Source: Pseudomonas sp. MM211 (GTDB lineage: Bacteria; Pseudomonadota; Gammaproteobacteria; Pseudomonadales; Pseudomonadaceae). From it: 64,000 nt of DNA. The first letter of the stretch is position 1. Each line of letters opens with the position of its first letter. The notes below the pieces were generated by a model. It made no database searches. It was not told where the DNA came from and worked only from the letters and a program-made list of their open reading frames with translations. Location: positions 3,286,001-3,350,000 of the forward strand of contig NZ_CP081942.1 of NCBI RefSeq assembly GCF_020386635.1. The letters run 5' to 3'. Below are positions 37,115 to 47,316 of this stretch, piece after piece. A program made the translations under genes and the position numbers.

Positions 37115-39073
37115 TCAGCCCTTGCGGATCAGTTGCCGAAGCATGAAGCGGTTGGGGTGGCAGGCTTCGGCTACATCTTGTGGGACTGGCAGCGGTTCGT
37201 CATTCAGCCAGGCGGCGATCAACTCACCGGATAAGGGCGCTGTGATCAGCCCGCGCGAGCCGTGGCCACTATTAATGTACAAACCCTCATGCCACGGGCA
37301 GGGGGGTTGCGGCACCTGGCGAGCATCGCGCGCCAATACGGCGTAAGCCTCGGCAAAGGCACTGGCATCTGCCAGCGGTCCGACGATAGGCAGATAATCC
37401 GGGCTGGTGCAGCGAAAGGCCGCGCGACCTTGCAGCGTATCCGGCTCGAGCGTGTCGACCTGCAGGCGTTCGGCCAGGTCGCTGGATATCTCTCTGAGCA
37501 GATCCAGATTGCTGGCGTGTTCGGCGCTACTCGGCGTCAGGTCATCGCTATCGAAGTTGAAGCTGGCCCCCAGGGTGTGCTCGCCATGGCGAACCGGCGC
37601 CACATAACCTTCCGCACATACGACCGTGCGCAGCATGGTGCTTGCGGGCGATGCAGGCAGCCGGCTGATCTGCCCGCGGATGCGTTTGAGCGGCAGTTGC
37701 GCGGTTTGCTCGAAGTGGGTGATATCTGCTGCCCCACAGAGCACGACCACCGCTGCACTGGCGATCATTTGCTCACCGCTCCAGGCTTGCCATTCACCGT
37801 TCACGCGCTTGAGCTGCAAGGCGTGTTGAAAGACATGCAGGCTCACGTTGGGATGATCGATCAGGAGTTGGCAGAGGGCCGGCGGGTGCACCCAGCCGGC
37901 GTCGGGATAGAACAGCCCGCCGCTCGCCAGCCCGATGCCTGCCTGGCGTTCGGCCTCGTCACGACTCACCTGGGTCAGCAATGTTTCGGGAAAGGCAGCA
38001 GCGAGCTTGGCTTGACGCTGCGCTTCACGGTCGTCGAAGGCCAGTTGCAGCACACCGCAATTGTCCCAGTCCTGCCCTTTGTGCAGGCTCTCAAGCAGGC
38101 GGCGTGTGTAACCGAAGCCATCGACGATCAATCGCGACAGCGCTGTGCCGTGAGCGGAAAGCTTGAGGTACAGCACGCCCTGCGGGTTCCCCGAGGCTTC
38201 CTGGGCGATGGCTGCGTGACGCTCCAGCACTTCCACCTGCCAGCCGCGTGCGGAGAGGCTGGCTGCGGTGGCGCAACCAGCGAGCCCCGCGCCGATCACC
38301 AGGGCACGACGCTCGCTGGGGCGATACGCAGGGCGCGCGAACCAGGGCTTGCTCAAGGTGCTGGCTGTACCGCCAAAGGTGCCGCGCATGACTTCCCACT
38401 TCTTGCCCAGGCCCGGTACGCGCTTGATCTGAAACCCAGCTTCCTTAAGCGCTCGGCGAACGTAGCCGGTGGAGGTGAAGGTGCCAAGCGTGGTGTCCGG
38501 CGTGCTGAGCCGGGCCAGTTGGGCAAATAGCTCGGGCGTCCACATCTCGGGGTTCTTGGCGGGAGCGAAGCCATCGAGAAACCAGGCGTCGATACGCGCA
38601 TTAAGCTGCGGCAGCATGCTCAAGGCGTCACCGATCATCAGTGTCAGCACCACGCGGCCAGCGTCGAAAACCAGGCGCTGGAAGCCTGCGTTGACACCGA
38701 CATAGCTCGCCAGCAATTGCTCGTTATAGCTCTGTAATGACGGCCACAAGGCAAGCGCGCGCTTCAGGTCGGTATGGGTGAGAGGGTGCTTTTCCACGCT
38801 GACGAAATGCAACCGTGCACCGGCAGCGGCCTGCTGCTCGAACAGCTCCCAGGCGCAAAGAAAGTTCATGCCGGTGCCGAACCCGGTTTCGCCGATCACC
38901 AACTGCTCGCCGGGTTGCAGTGCAGCGAAGCGTTGCGGAAGATCATTGTTGGTAAGGAACACATAGCGCGTCTCTTCCAGGCCGTTCTCCCGGGAGAAAT
39001 AGACATCGGCGTATTGGCGCGACGAGGGTTGGCCCTGTTCGTCCCAGTCGAGTTGTGCGTGTTGATCGGCCAT
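37115..39073 (-). CDS. mnmC: bifunctional tRNA wobble-uridine modification enzyme MnmC
   Basis: A 652-residue fusion. The N-terminal methyltransferase (about residues 1-240) has GETGFGTGMNFLCAWELF and DAWFLDGFAPAKNPEMW. The C-terminal FAD-dependent oxidase (about 255-652) has ALVIGAGLAGCATAASL and INSGHGSRGLITAPLSGE. It removes the carboxymethyl part of cmnm5s2U and methylates nm5s2U to mnm5s2U at tRNA position 34. ATG at 39073 follows CAGGAA. Length is normal and both activities look intact. Confidence 0.95.
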   Translation of the reverse strand: MADQHAQLDWDEQGQPSSRQYADVYFSRENGLEETRYVFLTNNDLPQRFAALQPGEQLVIGETGFGTGMNFLCAWELFEQQAAAGARLHFVSVEKHPLTHTDLKRALALWPSLQSYNEQLLASYVGVNAGFQRLVFDAGRVVLTLMIGDALSMLPQLNARIDAWFLDGFAPAKNPEMWTPELFAQLARLSTPDTTLGTFTSTGYVRRALKEAGFQIKRVPGLGKKWEVMRGTFGGTASTLSKPWFARPAYRPSERRALVIGAGLAGCATAASLSARGWQVEVLERHAAIAQEASGNPQGVLYLKLSAHGTALSRLIVDGFGYTRRLLESLHKGQDWDNCGVLQLAFDDREAQRQAKLAAAFPETLLTQVSRDEAERQAGIGLASGGLFYPDAGWVHPPALCQLLIDHPNVSLHVFQHALQLKRVNGEWQAWSGEQMIASAAVVVLCGAADITHFEQTAQLPLKRIRGQISRLPASPASTMLRTVVCAEGYVAPVRHGEHTLGASFNFDSDDLTPSSAEHASNLDLLREISSDLAERLQVDTLEPDTLQGRAAFRCTSPDYLPIVGPLADASAFAEAYAVLARDARQVPQPPCPWHEGLYINSGHGSRGLITAPLSGELIAAWLNDEPLPVPQDVAEACHPNRFMLRQLIRKG

Positions 39074-39154
39074 CGTGGCGTTCCTGGAGCAGGCAGGGCG
39101 GCGATTCTAGCAGGGGCGATGTGCAGAGCGAGCGCGTATAAGGCTGGCGTATCG

Positions 39155-39355
39155 CGTAGGAGCGCTGACCTCGGCGCGAATGATGGTGGCCATAACGCGA
39201 TTTTGGCGTTGCTCATACGATTCGCCGCGGGGTCGCGGCTCCTACAATGCGATAGTGGCCATTGCGAAGACCCGTGTCGTGCCCCCGATTCGCGCGCAAG
39301 CGAGGCCGACTACAATCTCAAGCCTGGGGCCTCGTTGACATAGAATCTCCTACAC
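39155..39355. repeat. composite REP-containing repeat, copy B (inverted)
   Basis: A REP starting GTAGGAGCGCTGACC (about 39155-39180) is followed, from 39220, by 136 bases nearly identical to the reverse complement of the start of copies A and C, ending GTTGACATAGAATCTCC. Lies in the 396-base gap between mnmC and pap, which holds no gene. Confidence 0.72.
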
Positions 39356-39469
39356 CCTCCGCTTGGATCGAGCCTCGCGATGCTGAGGGCAATCCACCTG
39401 TGCATCGTGGCTTGCGCTGAAATGCCAACGGCCCCTAGTCTGGGGCATACATTTCAGGAAGAGGTGCTT

Positions 39470-40963
39470 ATGTTCGAATCCGCCGAGATCGACCACATCA
39501 TCGACAAGGCTACCTTCGACGCCGAAGAGCAAGTGCTGCGCGAGGCACTGCTCGAGGCGCAATACGCGTTGCGCGAGCAGGGGCGCTCGGCGGTTGTCAT
39601 CCTGATCAACGGCATCGAGGGGGCAGGCAAGGGCGAGACGGTGAAGCTGCTCAACGAGTGGATGGATCCGCGCCTTATCCAGGTCAGCACCTTCGATCAG
39701 CAAACCGACGAAGAGCTAGCCCGGCCAGCCGCCTGGCGTTATTGGCGGCAGCTGCCACCCAAAGGGCGTATCGGGATCTTCTTCGGCAACTGGTACAGCC
39801 AGATGCTACAAGGTCGCGTGCACGGCGATTTGAAGAAGGACGACCTCAATGGCGCCATCGACGGCGCTCTGGGCCTGGAGCAGATGCTGTGCAACGAAGG
39901 CACGCTGATCTTCAAGTTCTGGTTTCACCTTTCCAAGAAACAGATGCTGGGGCGTCTCAAGAGCCTGCAGGACGATCCACTGCACAGCTGGCGCCTGAGC
40001 CCGCTGGACTGGCAGCAGTCGAAGACCTACGACAAGTTCGTGCGTGTCGGCGAGGATCTGTTGCGGCGCACCAGCCGCGATTACTCGCCCTGGTACATCG
40101 TCGCCGGGGCGGACGCCAATTACCGCAGCCTGACTGTTGGGCGCGTTCTCCTCGAGGGTTTGCAGGCTGCGCTGCGCGGTACGGGTGAGCGTGCTCCCTT
40201 GCCCCATGCCACGCCGTTGATGACCCGAACCGATCAATGCAGCTTGCTCGACAGCCTGGATATGAGTGTGAGCCTCGCCAAGGCTGACTACCGTGAGCAA
40301 CTGACTCGCGAGCAGGCACGCCTGTCGCAACTGATGCGCGATAAACGCATGCGCCGCCACGCGCTGGTGGCGGTGTTCGAGGGTAACGATGCCGCCGGCA
40401 AGGGCGGTGCTATACGTCGGGTCGCTGCGGCGCTGGATCCCCGGCAATACCGCATCGTGCCGGTGGCAGCGCCGACCGAGGAAGAGCGCGCCCAGCCTTA
40501 TCTATGGCGCTTCTGGCGGCATATTCCGGCGCGCGGCAAGTTCACCGTGTTCGACCGTTCCTGGTACGGCCGCGTGCTGGTGGAACGGGTCGAGGGTTTC
40601 TGCGAGCCGGCGGATTGGCTGCGTGCTTACGGCGAGATCAACGATTTCGAGGAGCAGCTCAGCAATGCAGGTGTGGTGCTGGTGAAGTTCTGGCTGGCCA
40701 TCGATGAGAATACCCAGCTGGAGCGCTTTCGCGAGCGTGAGGCCAATCCGGTCAAGCGCTTCAAGATTACCGAAGAGGATTGGCGCAACCGCGAAAAGTG
40801 GCCGCAGTACCGCGAGGCGGTGGGCGACATGGTTGATCGCACCAGTACCCGCCTGGCGCCGTGGACACTGGTCGAGGCCAATGACAAGCAGTTCGCCCGG
40901 ATAAAGGTGCTGCGTACCATCAACGATGCGCTGGAGGCGGCGTTCGAAAAGAGCGAGCGCTAA
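39470..40963 (+). CDS. pap: polyphosphate:AMP phosphotransferase
   Basis: A 497-residue protein made of two PPK2-type kinase domains in tandem. The first has a degenerate loop INGIEGAGKGETV near residue 43. The second has the active Walker A FEGNDAAGKGGAIRRV near residue 306, followed by PTEEERAQPYLWRFWRHIP and FDRSWYGRVLVERVEGF. It phosphorylates AMP to ADP with polyphosphate. I start at ATG 39470, preceded by AGGAAGAGG. A longer reading from 39380 adds 30 residues outside the family. Two-domain length is typical of Pseudomonas Pap. Confidence 0.93.
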   Translation: MFESAEIDHIIDKATFDAEEQVLREALLEAQYALREQGRSAVVILINGIEGAGKGETVKLLNEWMDPRLIQVSTFDQQTDEELARPAAWRYWRQLPPKGRIGIFFGNWYSQMLQGRVHGDLKKDDLNGAIDGALGLEQMLCNEGTLIFKFWFHLSKKQMLGRLKSLQDDPLHSWRLSPLDWQQSKTYDKFVRVGEDLLRRTSRDYSPWYIVAGADANYRSLTVGRVLLEGLQAALRGTGERAPLPHATPLMTRTDQCSLLDSLDMSVSLAKADYREQLTREQARLSQLMRDKRMRRHALVAVFEGNDAAGKGGAIRRVAAALDPRQYRIVPVAAPTEEERAQPYLWRFWRHIPARGKFTVFDRSWYGRVLVERVEGFCEPADWLRAYGEINDFEEQLSNAGVVLVKFWLAIDENTQLERFREREANPVKRFKITEEDWRNREKWPQYREAVGDMVDRTSTRLAPWTLVEANDKQFARIKVLRTINDALEAAFEKSER

Positions 40964-40984
40964 TACTGCCGATATCAGTGGCCG

Positions 40985-41020
40985 TAGCCTGGCGTTGAGC
41001 GAAGCGATACCCAGGGCTAA
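40985..41020. repeat. GTAGCCTGG-type palindrome
   Basis: GTAGCCTGGCGTTGAGCGAA with GCGATACCCAGGGCTA, a related copy of the palindrome at 4758-4790, lies between the convergent pap and DUF6316 genes. Confidence 0.55.
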
Positions 41021-41031
41021 TAGCCAATGGG

Positions 41032-41259
41032 TTATGGCCTGAAACTGCCCGTGCTGTTGCGACTCTCGATGATCGCCAAGGCCTGCAGCATGCGGTCGAT
41101 GTAGCGGGGGATATTTCGCTCGGCTTCATCGCGGGAGAAGTAGGGGCCTTCGAGGGTGCCCTCGCGGGTCGTGAAGAAGAAGCGGCCATTGATGGTGCTG
41201 ACCCGGTCACTGCGGAAGTGAGTGGTCTGAACCGTATCCTCTGCGCGCTGGATAGTCAT
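41032..41259 (-). CDS. DUF6316 family small protein
   Basis: A 75-residue cytoplasmic protein. The segment FRSDRVSTINGRFFFTTREG then LEGPYFSRDEAERNIPRYI matches the small Pseudomonas family DUF6316 from memory. It has no signal peptide. The function is unknown. The ATG at 41259 is followed downstream by the palindrome near pap and faces it convergently. The gene upstream is 570 bases away across a REP field, so it is probably monocistronic. Confidence 0.7.
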   Translation of the reverse strand: MTIQRAEDTVQTTHFRSDRVSTINGRFFFTTREGTLEGPYFSRDEAERNIPRYIDRMLQALAIIESRNSTGSFRP

Positions 41260-41359
41260 ATTCGTCGCCGCCCGTGAACGTACCTGCAGTGCAGTGTATC
41301 AGCGGATGGGAAATCTGCTGGCGATGCCATTCTGGCTAGCAGCAGTCCATCGACCGTGG

Positions 41360-41792
41360 GAGCGGCGACCCGGTGCGATGGGATGGTGGCCGTACCGCAA
41401 AGCACATCACGGCCATCATTCGCCGGCAAGCCCGCTCCTACGGAATCGCGTTACCTACCATCGTGTAGGAGCCCGCTTGCAGGCGAAGCGATGGTGGCCA
41501 TTCTGATCGATCGGGAACCGAACTACTGATCGCCCGCAAGCGGGCTCCTACAGTAGTGAGGTGCTTGCGAGATGGGGGGGCAACGCCAATCCGGTAGGAG
41601 CGTCGACCCGGCGCGAATGCGGTGGTGGCCATTCTGAATATCTGCGGAGTGGCCAACATTCGCCGCGGGGTCGCGGCTCCTACAATGCGATAGTGGCCAT
41701 TGCGAAGACCCGTGTCGTGCCCCCGATTCGCGCGCAAGCGAGGCCGACTACAATCCCAAACCAGGGGCCTCGTTGACATAGAGTCTCCTACC
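41360..41792. repeat. REP field and composite repeat, copy C (inverted)
   Basis: In the gene-free gap 41260-41832, REP units lie at about 41360-41385, 41419-41443 and 41464-41489. From 41529 to 41792 a composite unit follows that is the reverse complement of 31177-31442 with only scattered differences, ending GTTGACATAGAGTCTCC. Confidence 0.78.
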
Positions 41793-41832
41793 ATGACGCC
41801 GCATTTGCGGTGCGCAGGTGCTGTCGGCACAT

Positions 41833-42234
41833 TCAGTGCCGATCCGGTAAGGTCTTCTGTTTGAGAATGTACAGGCTCACCAGCACAGCGCTGATTAGCA
41901 TGAACGCGCGCGCCCATACCAGTGGAACCAGCCAGCAGGAAACGCCAATGCTCAGCCACATCAGGCCGATGGCGTAAATCTTGGCTTTGCGAGGAATGCC
42001 TTCACCCTCCAGATAGTCGCGAATCCACGGGCCGAGGCGAGGATGTTCGACCAGCCATAGGTAGAAGCGTCGCGAGCTGCGCATGAAGCAGGCAGCGGCC
42101 AGCAGCAGGAAGGGAGTGGTGGGCAGCACCGGCAGAAATATGCCGAGCACGCCCAGTGCTACGCTCAGCCAGCCGAGGGTCAGCAGACTGTAGCGCAGCA
42201 GAGGGTTGCGTGTTTCGTAGGGTTCGCGCGCCAT
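41833..42234 (-). CDS. YbaN/DUF454 family inner membrane protein
   Basis: A 133-residue membrane protein with three hydrophobic segments: LLTLGWLSVALGVLGIFLPV, a second after PTTPFLLLAAACF, and a C-terminal pair around MWLSIGVSCWLVPL. The motif LPVLPTTPFLLLAAACFMRSS is the DUF454 (YbaN) signature. The function is not known. I use ATG at 42234 (MAREPYETRNPLL). The longer frame from 42297 would overlap the end of the next gene upstream and adds unrelated residues. It is probably co-transcribed with the yecA-like gene. Confidence 0.85.
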   Translation of the reverse strand: MAREPYETRNPLLRYSLLTLGWLSVALGVLGIFLPVLPTTPFLLLAAACFMRSSRRFYLWLVEHPRLGPWIRDYLEGEGIPRKAKIYAIGLMWLSIGVSCWLVPLVWARAFMLISAVLVSLYILKQKTLPDRH

Positions 42235-42250
42235 GTTGATGGCGTCGCTA

Positions 42251-42838
42251 TCAGTGGTGGCGAGGTTTGAGCAGCGCCGGTTTTTCTTCAGGCGCATTGC
42301 ACAGCAGGAACAGTGCGGTGAGCAGCTCCGGGATCTGTTCGATCATGCTATCGACCAAGTCGCGATCACGGGCAATCTCAGCGAACTCCGGCTGTTCATC
42401 GAACAGGCCCGAACCGACCATGATCGGTAGCAGCAGCTCGCTGACTTCGTCTTCAGCGTCATCGAACCACACGGCTTCGCGCAGGAATACCCCTTCCATG
42501 AAGCCGATGCACCAGCCACGCAGGTCGGAGTCGTCCGGCTCGTCACCGAGATCCAGCTCACACGGTACTTCCGGCTCGTCATCGCTGGCCAGCTGGCGGG
42601 CGATATGCGACTGCAACTGAATCAGAGTGGCTTCGATGTCATCACGCTCTTCATCGCTGCGGTAGTGCGGCGGCTCGGAGAACAACGCGTCGATCCACTC
42701 ACGGGTTTCGACCTTGTCCGGGCAGATGGAGAGGGCGGTCAGGTAACCGTGTGCGGCGACATAGTCCAGCGCTTCTTCGTGCAGTTCATCAGCATCGAGG
42801 AAGGCTTGCAGACGGGACAGTTGCTCGGCGAAGGACAT
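42251..42838 (-). CDS. YecA/UPF0149 family protein
   Basis: A 195-residue acidic protein of the YgfB/YecA (UPF0149) family. Recognisable parts are LDADELHEEALDYVAAHGYL, ALSICPDKVETREWIDALF and RGWCIGFMEGVFLREAVWF. It has no C-terminal SEC-C zinc motif, so it is the short form. The start at 42838 has a reasonable AAGGTAG upstream. It is divergent from recQ and followed 16 bases later by the ybaN-like gene. Cellular role not established. Confidence 0.85.
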   Translation of the reverse strand: MSFAEQLSRLQAFLDADELHEEALDYVAAHGYLTALSICPDKVETREWIDALFSEPPHYRSDEERDDIEATLIQLQSHIARQLASDDEPEVPCELDLGDEPDDSDLRGWCIGFMEGVFLREAVWFDDAEDEVSELLLPIMVGSGLFDEQPEFAEIARDRDLVDSMIEQIPELLTALFLLCNAPEEKPALLKPRHH

Positions 42839-42971
42839 CGGTGGCTACCTTGAGGAAGTAAACGAGGCTGGATTCTAGAGCAGACCAACCTACCCGGCCA
42901 GAGTTGCAGGCAAAACGGCGTGCTAAACGCTAAAAAACACATCCGTTGCCCGTCGCCGCGAGACACTTGCG

Positions 42972-42977
42972 TATAAT
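42972..42977 (+). promoter_or_regulatory. -10 box for recQ
   Basis: A perfect TATAAT lies 26 bases before the recQ ATG. The best -35 (TTGCCC at 42949-42954) is a weak fit, so the promoter call rests mainly on the -10 and its position. Confidence 0.45.
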
Positions 42978-43002
42978 GCCCCGCTTGATTCGGAGACCCT
43001 AC

Positions 43003-45126
<2,124 letters not shown>

Positions 45127-45205
45127 TCGACGATTATTGACGCGACAGACTCTTATCTCGCAACGACTGCAATCTTGCTCTCGGCCAAAAGCTATGGTTA
45201 GCTCG

Positions 45206-45216
45206 CTAATAATTAG
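45206..45216. promoter_or_regulatory. candidate MarR operator palindrome
   Basis: CTAATAATTAG, a perfect palindrome about a central A, lies 28 bases before the marR ATG. AT-rich palindromes of this sort are typical MarR-family sites, so autoregulation of the marR-MFS pair is likely. Confidence 0.45.
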
Positions 45217-45243
45217 TTTTTGATAATTCCAAGAGCAGCCTCA

Positions 45244-45678
45244 ATGTCCCAAACCGAACAACACCGTTTTGCCATGCAGTTGGCCCAGCTTTCCCGTTCC
45301 TGGCGTGCCGAGCTGGATCGGCGTCTCGCCGGTCTGGGGTTGTCCCAGGCGCGCTGGCTGGTACTGCTGCACATCGGCCGTTTCGCTGAATTGCCGACCC
45401 AGCGTGAGTTGGCTCAGAGCGTTGGTGTCGAGGGGCCAACGCTGGCGCGCTTGCTCGACAGCCTGGAGGCGCAGGGGCTGGTCAGCCGCCATGCGGTTCC
45501 CGAGGATCGTCGGGCCAAGAAAATCGCCTTGTGCCCGCCGTCCAAGCCGTTGATCGAGCAAATCGAGGCGATCTCCACGCAGTTGCGCGAAGAGCTTTTT
45601 GCTGGCATCGACGAGGAAGAACTGCGCCGTTGCCAGCAGGTGCACGCACGCATTCTGGGTAATCTGGAACGCCGCTGA
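45244..45678 (+). CDS. MarR family transcriptional regulator
   Basis: A 144-residue winged-helix regulator. The sequence GLSQARWLVLLHIGRF then PTQRELAQSVGVEGPTLARL, LLDSLEAQGLVSRHAVPED and RRAKKIAL shows the helix-turn-helix and wing with the conserved D-RR-K signature. ATG 45244 is chosen over 45220 because the protein then begins MSQTEQHRF at the usual distance from the domain. Its TGA overlaps the ATG of the MFS exporter gene, so it probably represses that exporter until a ligand binds. Confidence 0.9.
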   Translation: MSQTEQHRFAMQLAQLSRSWRAELDRRLAGLGLSQARWLVLLHIGRFAELPTQRELAQSVGVEGPTLARLLDSLEAQGLVSRHAVPEDRRAKKIALCPPSKPLIEQIEAISTQLREELFAGIDEEELRRCQQVHARILGNLERR

Positions 45679-47078
45679 TGCAGGGACTGTCTCTGCTGCA
45701 GAGACGCTTCGGGCCGCGCTATCCTCAGTATCTTCTGGTCGTGCTGATGCTCGGCAGCATGGCGATGATTCTGGCGTCGACCAGCATCAATGTGGCCTTG
45801 CCAGCAATCATGGCCGACTTCCAGATTGGCCGTCCGCTGGCTCAGTGGTTGTCCACGGGGTTTCTCGCGGCGATGACTGCCGGCCTGCTGCTGTCAGCGT
45901 GGGCGCAGGCCCGGCTGGGTGCCCGTATGACGGCGCAGGCCGGTTTGAGTCTGTTCATCGTTACGTCATTACTCGCACTGGTTGCCGATGCCGCCTGGCA
46001 ACTGATCGCCTTGCGCATCATCCAGGGGCTGTGTGCCGGCATCGTCCAGCCGCTGGCGATGGTGCTGATCTTTCAGGTGTTCGCTGGCGGCGGTCGCGGT
46101 ACCGCGCTGGGGGCCTACGGGCTAGGCGTGATGATCGCGCCAACGCTGGGGCCGACCATCGGCGGCTATCTGGTCGATGACTTTGGCTGGTATGCGGTGT
46201 TCTGGCTGCCTCTGCCAATGTGCGTACTGGCCATGCTCGCCGGGCAATTTCTGATGCCCAGCGAGCGTCAGCGCAATACACCATTTCTCGACCTCTGGGC
46301 TTTCAGCCTGCTGTGCATCGGCTTGTTCGCCTGGCTCGGTGCGCTGGCTGAGGCGCAGCGCTTTCCCTGGGGGCAGCCGCGGGTCTGGCTGACTGGCCTG
46401 ATCGGTACTCTGGCGATGGCCAGCTTTCTATGGCGCAGTCGCTATAGCGCTCGCCCGTTGCTACCGCTCGGGCTCTGGCGGCATGTCGGTTTTCGCAAGG
46501 CCAGTTGGGTTGCACTCGCCCTGGGCATGGGCCTCTACGGCACCACCTATCTGATTCCACTGCATGTGCAGACCATCGAGGGCTATAGCGCTGGCAGAGC
46601 CGGTTTGCTGTTGCTGCCAACCGGCATTCTGATGGGCGTGGCCTCGTTTCTCGGCGGTTGGTTGAGTGATCGGCTGTCCACCGCGGTGTTGCTGGTCAGT
46701 GGTTTGCTGATGCTGGCGCTGTCTTCGTTCGGGCTGGGCTGGCTGGAACCGGGGGCCTCGTTTCTGGTGCTTTGCTGCTGGGCCTGCGTCGGCCGTATTG
46801 GTCTGGGTATCCTGCTGCCCGCGTTGAGTACTGGCGCGCTGGACATTCTTGACCGTGAACAGCTTGCGCACGGAGCGGGCGCCATCACTTTCGTGCGTCA
46901 GTTGGGCGGTGCATTTGGAGTGAACCTGCTGACCTTCTTTCTGGAATGGCGTCATCGCCAGGAGGGTGGTGATTTCGCGGCTGAGGTGGTGGCGTTTCAG
47001 CAGAGCTATCTGCTAATGGGCGTGCTGTTCGTACTTACCGTGATTGCCGCCTGGAATATCCGCCCGTCACAACGTTGA
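45678..47078 (+). CDS. MFS multidrug exporter, DHA2 (EmrB) type
   Basis: A 466-residue transporter with about 14 predicted membrane helices. Family features are ASTSINVALPAIMADFQ (motif D1), QWLSTGFLAAMTAGLL, LRIIQGLCAGIVQPLAMVL and the motif-C-like GVMIAPTLGPTIGGYLVDD. It would expel toxic organic compounds using the proton gradient. It starts in a TGATG overlap with marR and is probably co-regulated. No membrane-fusion partner (EmrA) is beside it. The substrate is unknown. Confidence 0.88.
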   Translation: MQGLSLLQRRFGPRYPQYLLVVLMLGSMAMILASTSINVALPAIMADFQIGRPLAQWLSTGFLAAMTAGLLLSAWAQARLGARMTAQAGLSLFIVTSLLALVADAAWQLIALRIIQGLCAGIVQPLAMVLIFQVFAGGGRGTALGAYGLGVMIAPTLGPTIGGYLVDDFGWYAVFWLPLPMCVLAMLAGQFLMPSERQRNTPFLDLWAFSLLCIGLFAWLGALAEAQRFPWGQPRVWLTGLIGTLAMASFLWRSRYSARPLLPLGLWRHVGFRKASWVALALGMGLYGTTYLIPLHVQTIEGYSAGRAGLLLLPTGILMGVASFLGGWLSDRLSTAVLLVSGLLMLALSSFGLGWLEPGASFLVLCCWACVGRIGLGILLPALSTGALDILDREQLAHGAGAITFVRQLGGAFGVNLLTFFLEWRHRQEGGDFAAEVVAFQQSYLLMGVLFVLTVIAAWNIRPSQR

Positions 47079-47316
47079 CGGCGTTCACATAACTAGCCGT
47101 ATTTCTGACTTTTTGCGTATGATGGCCAGATGCTCGATTTCGAGTGGGTTATGCGTGTTGAAAACTCGCAAGCCGTTGAATCGAGGCCATACTCACTACT
47201 CGGTGGGACAAGGAGCGTTTGCCGACGCAGCGCTGTGCTACGCCGCATCTTGCAGGAAGGCCGATCCGGTTTCGGTTGCTGCAGCTACTCTTCGAGCGGA
47301 GTTATCGGGAGCTTTT

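Noticed and set aside
37262..38530. Long frame antisense to mnmC
   Set aside because: Shadow of a GC-rich gene; no ribosome site or domain.
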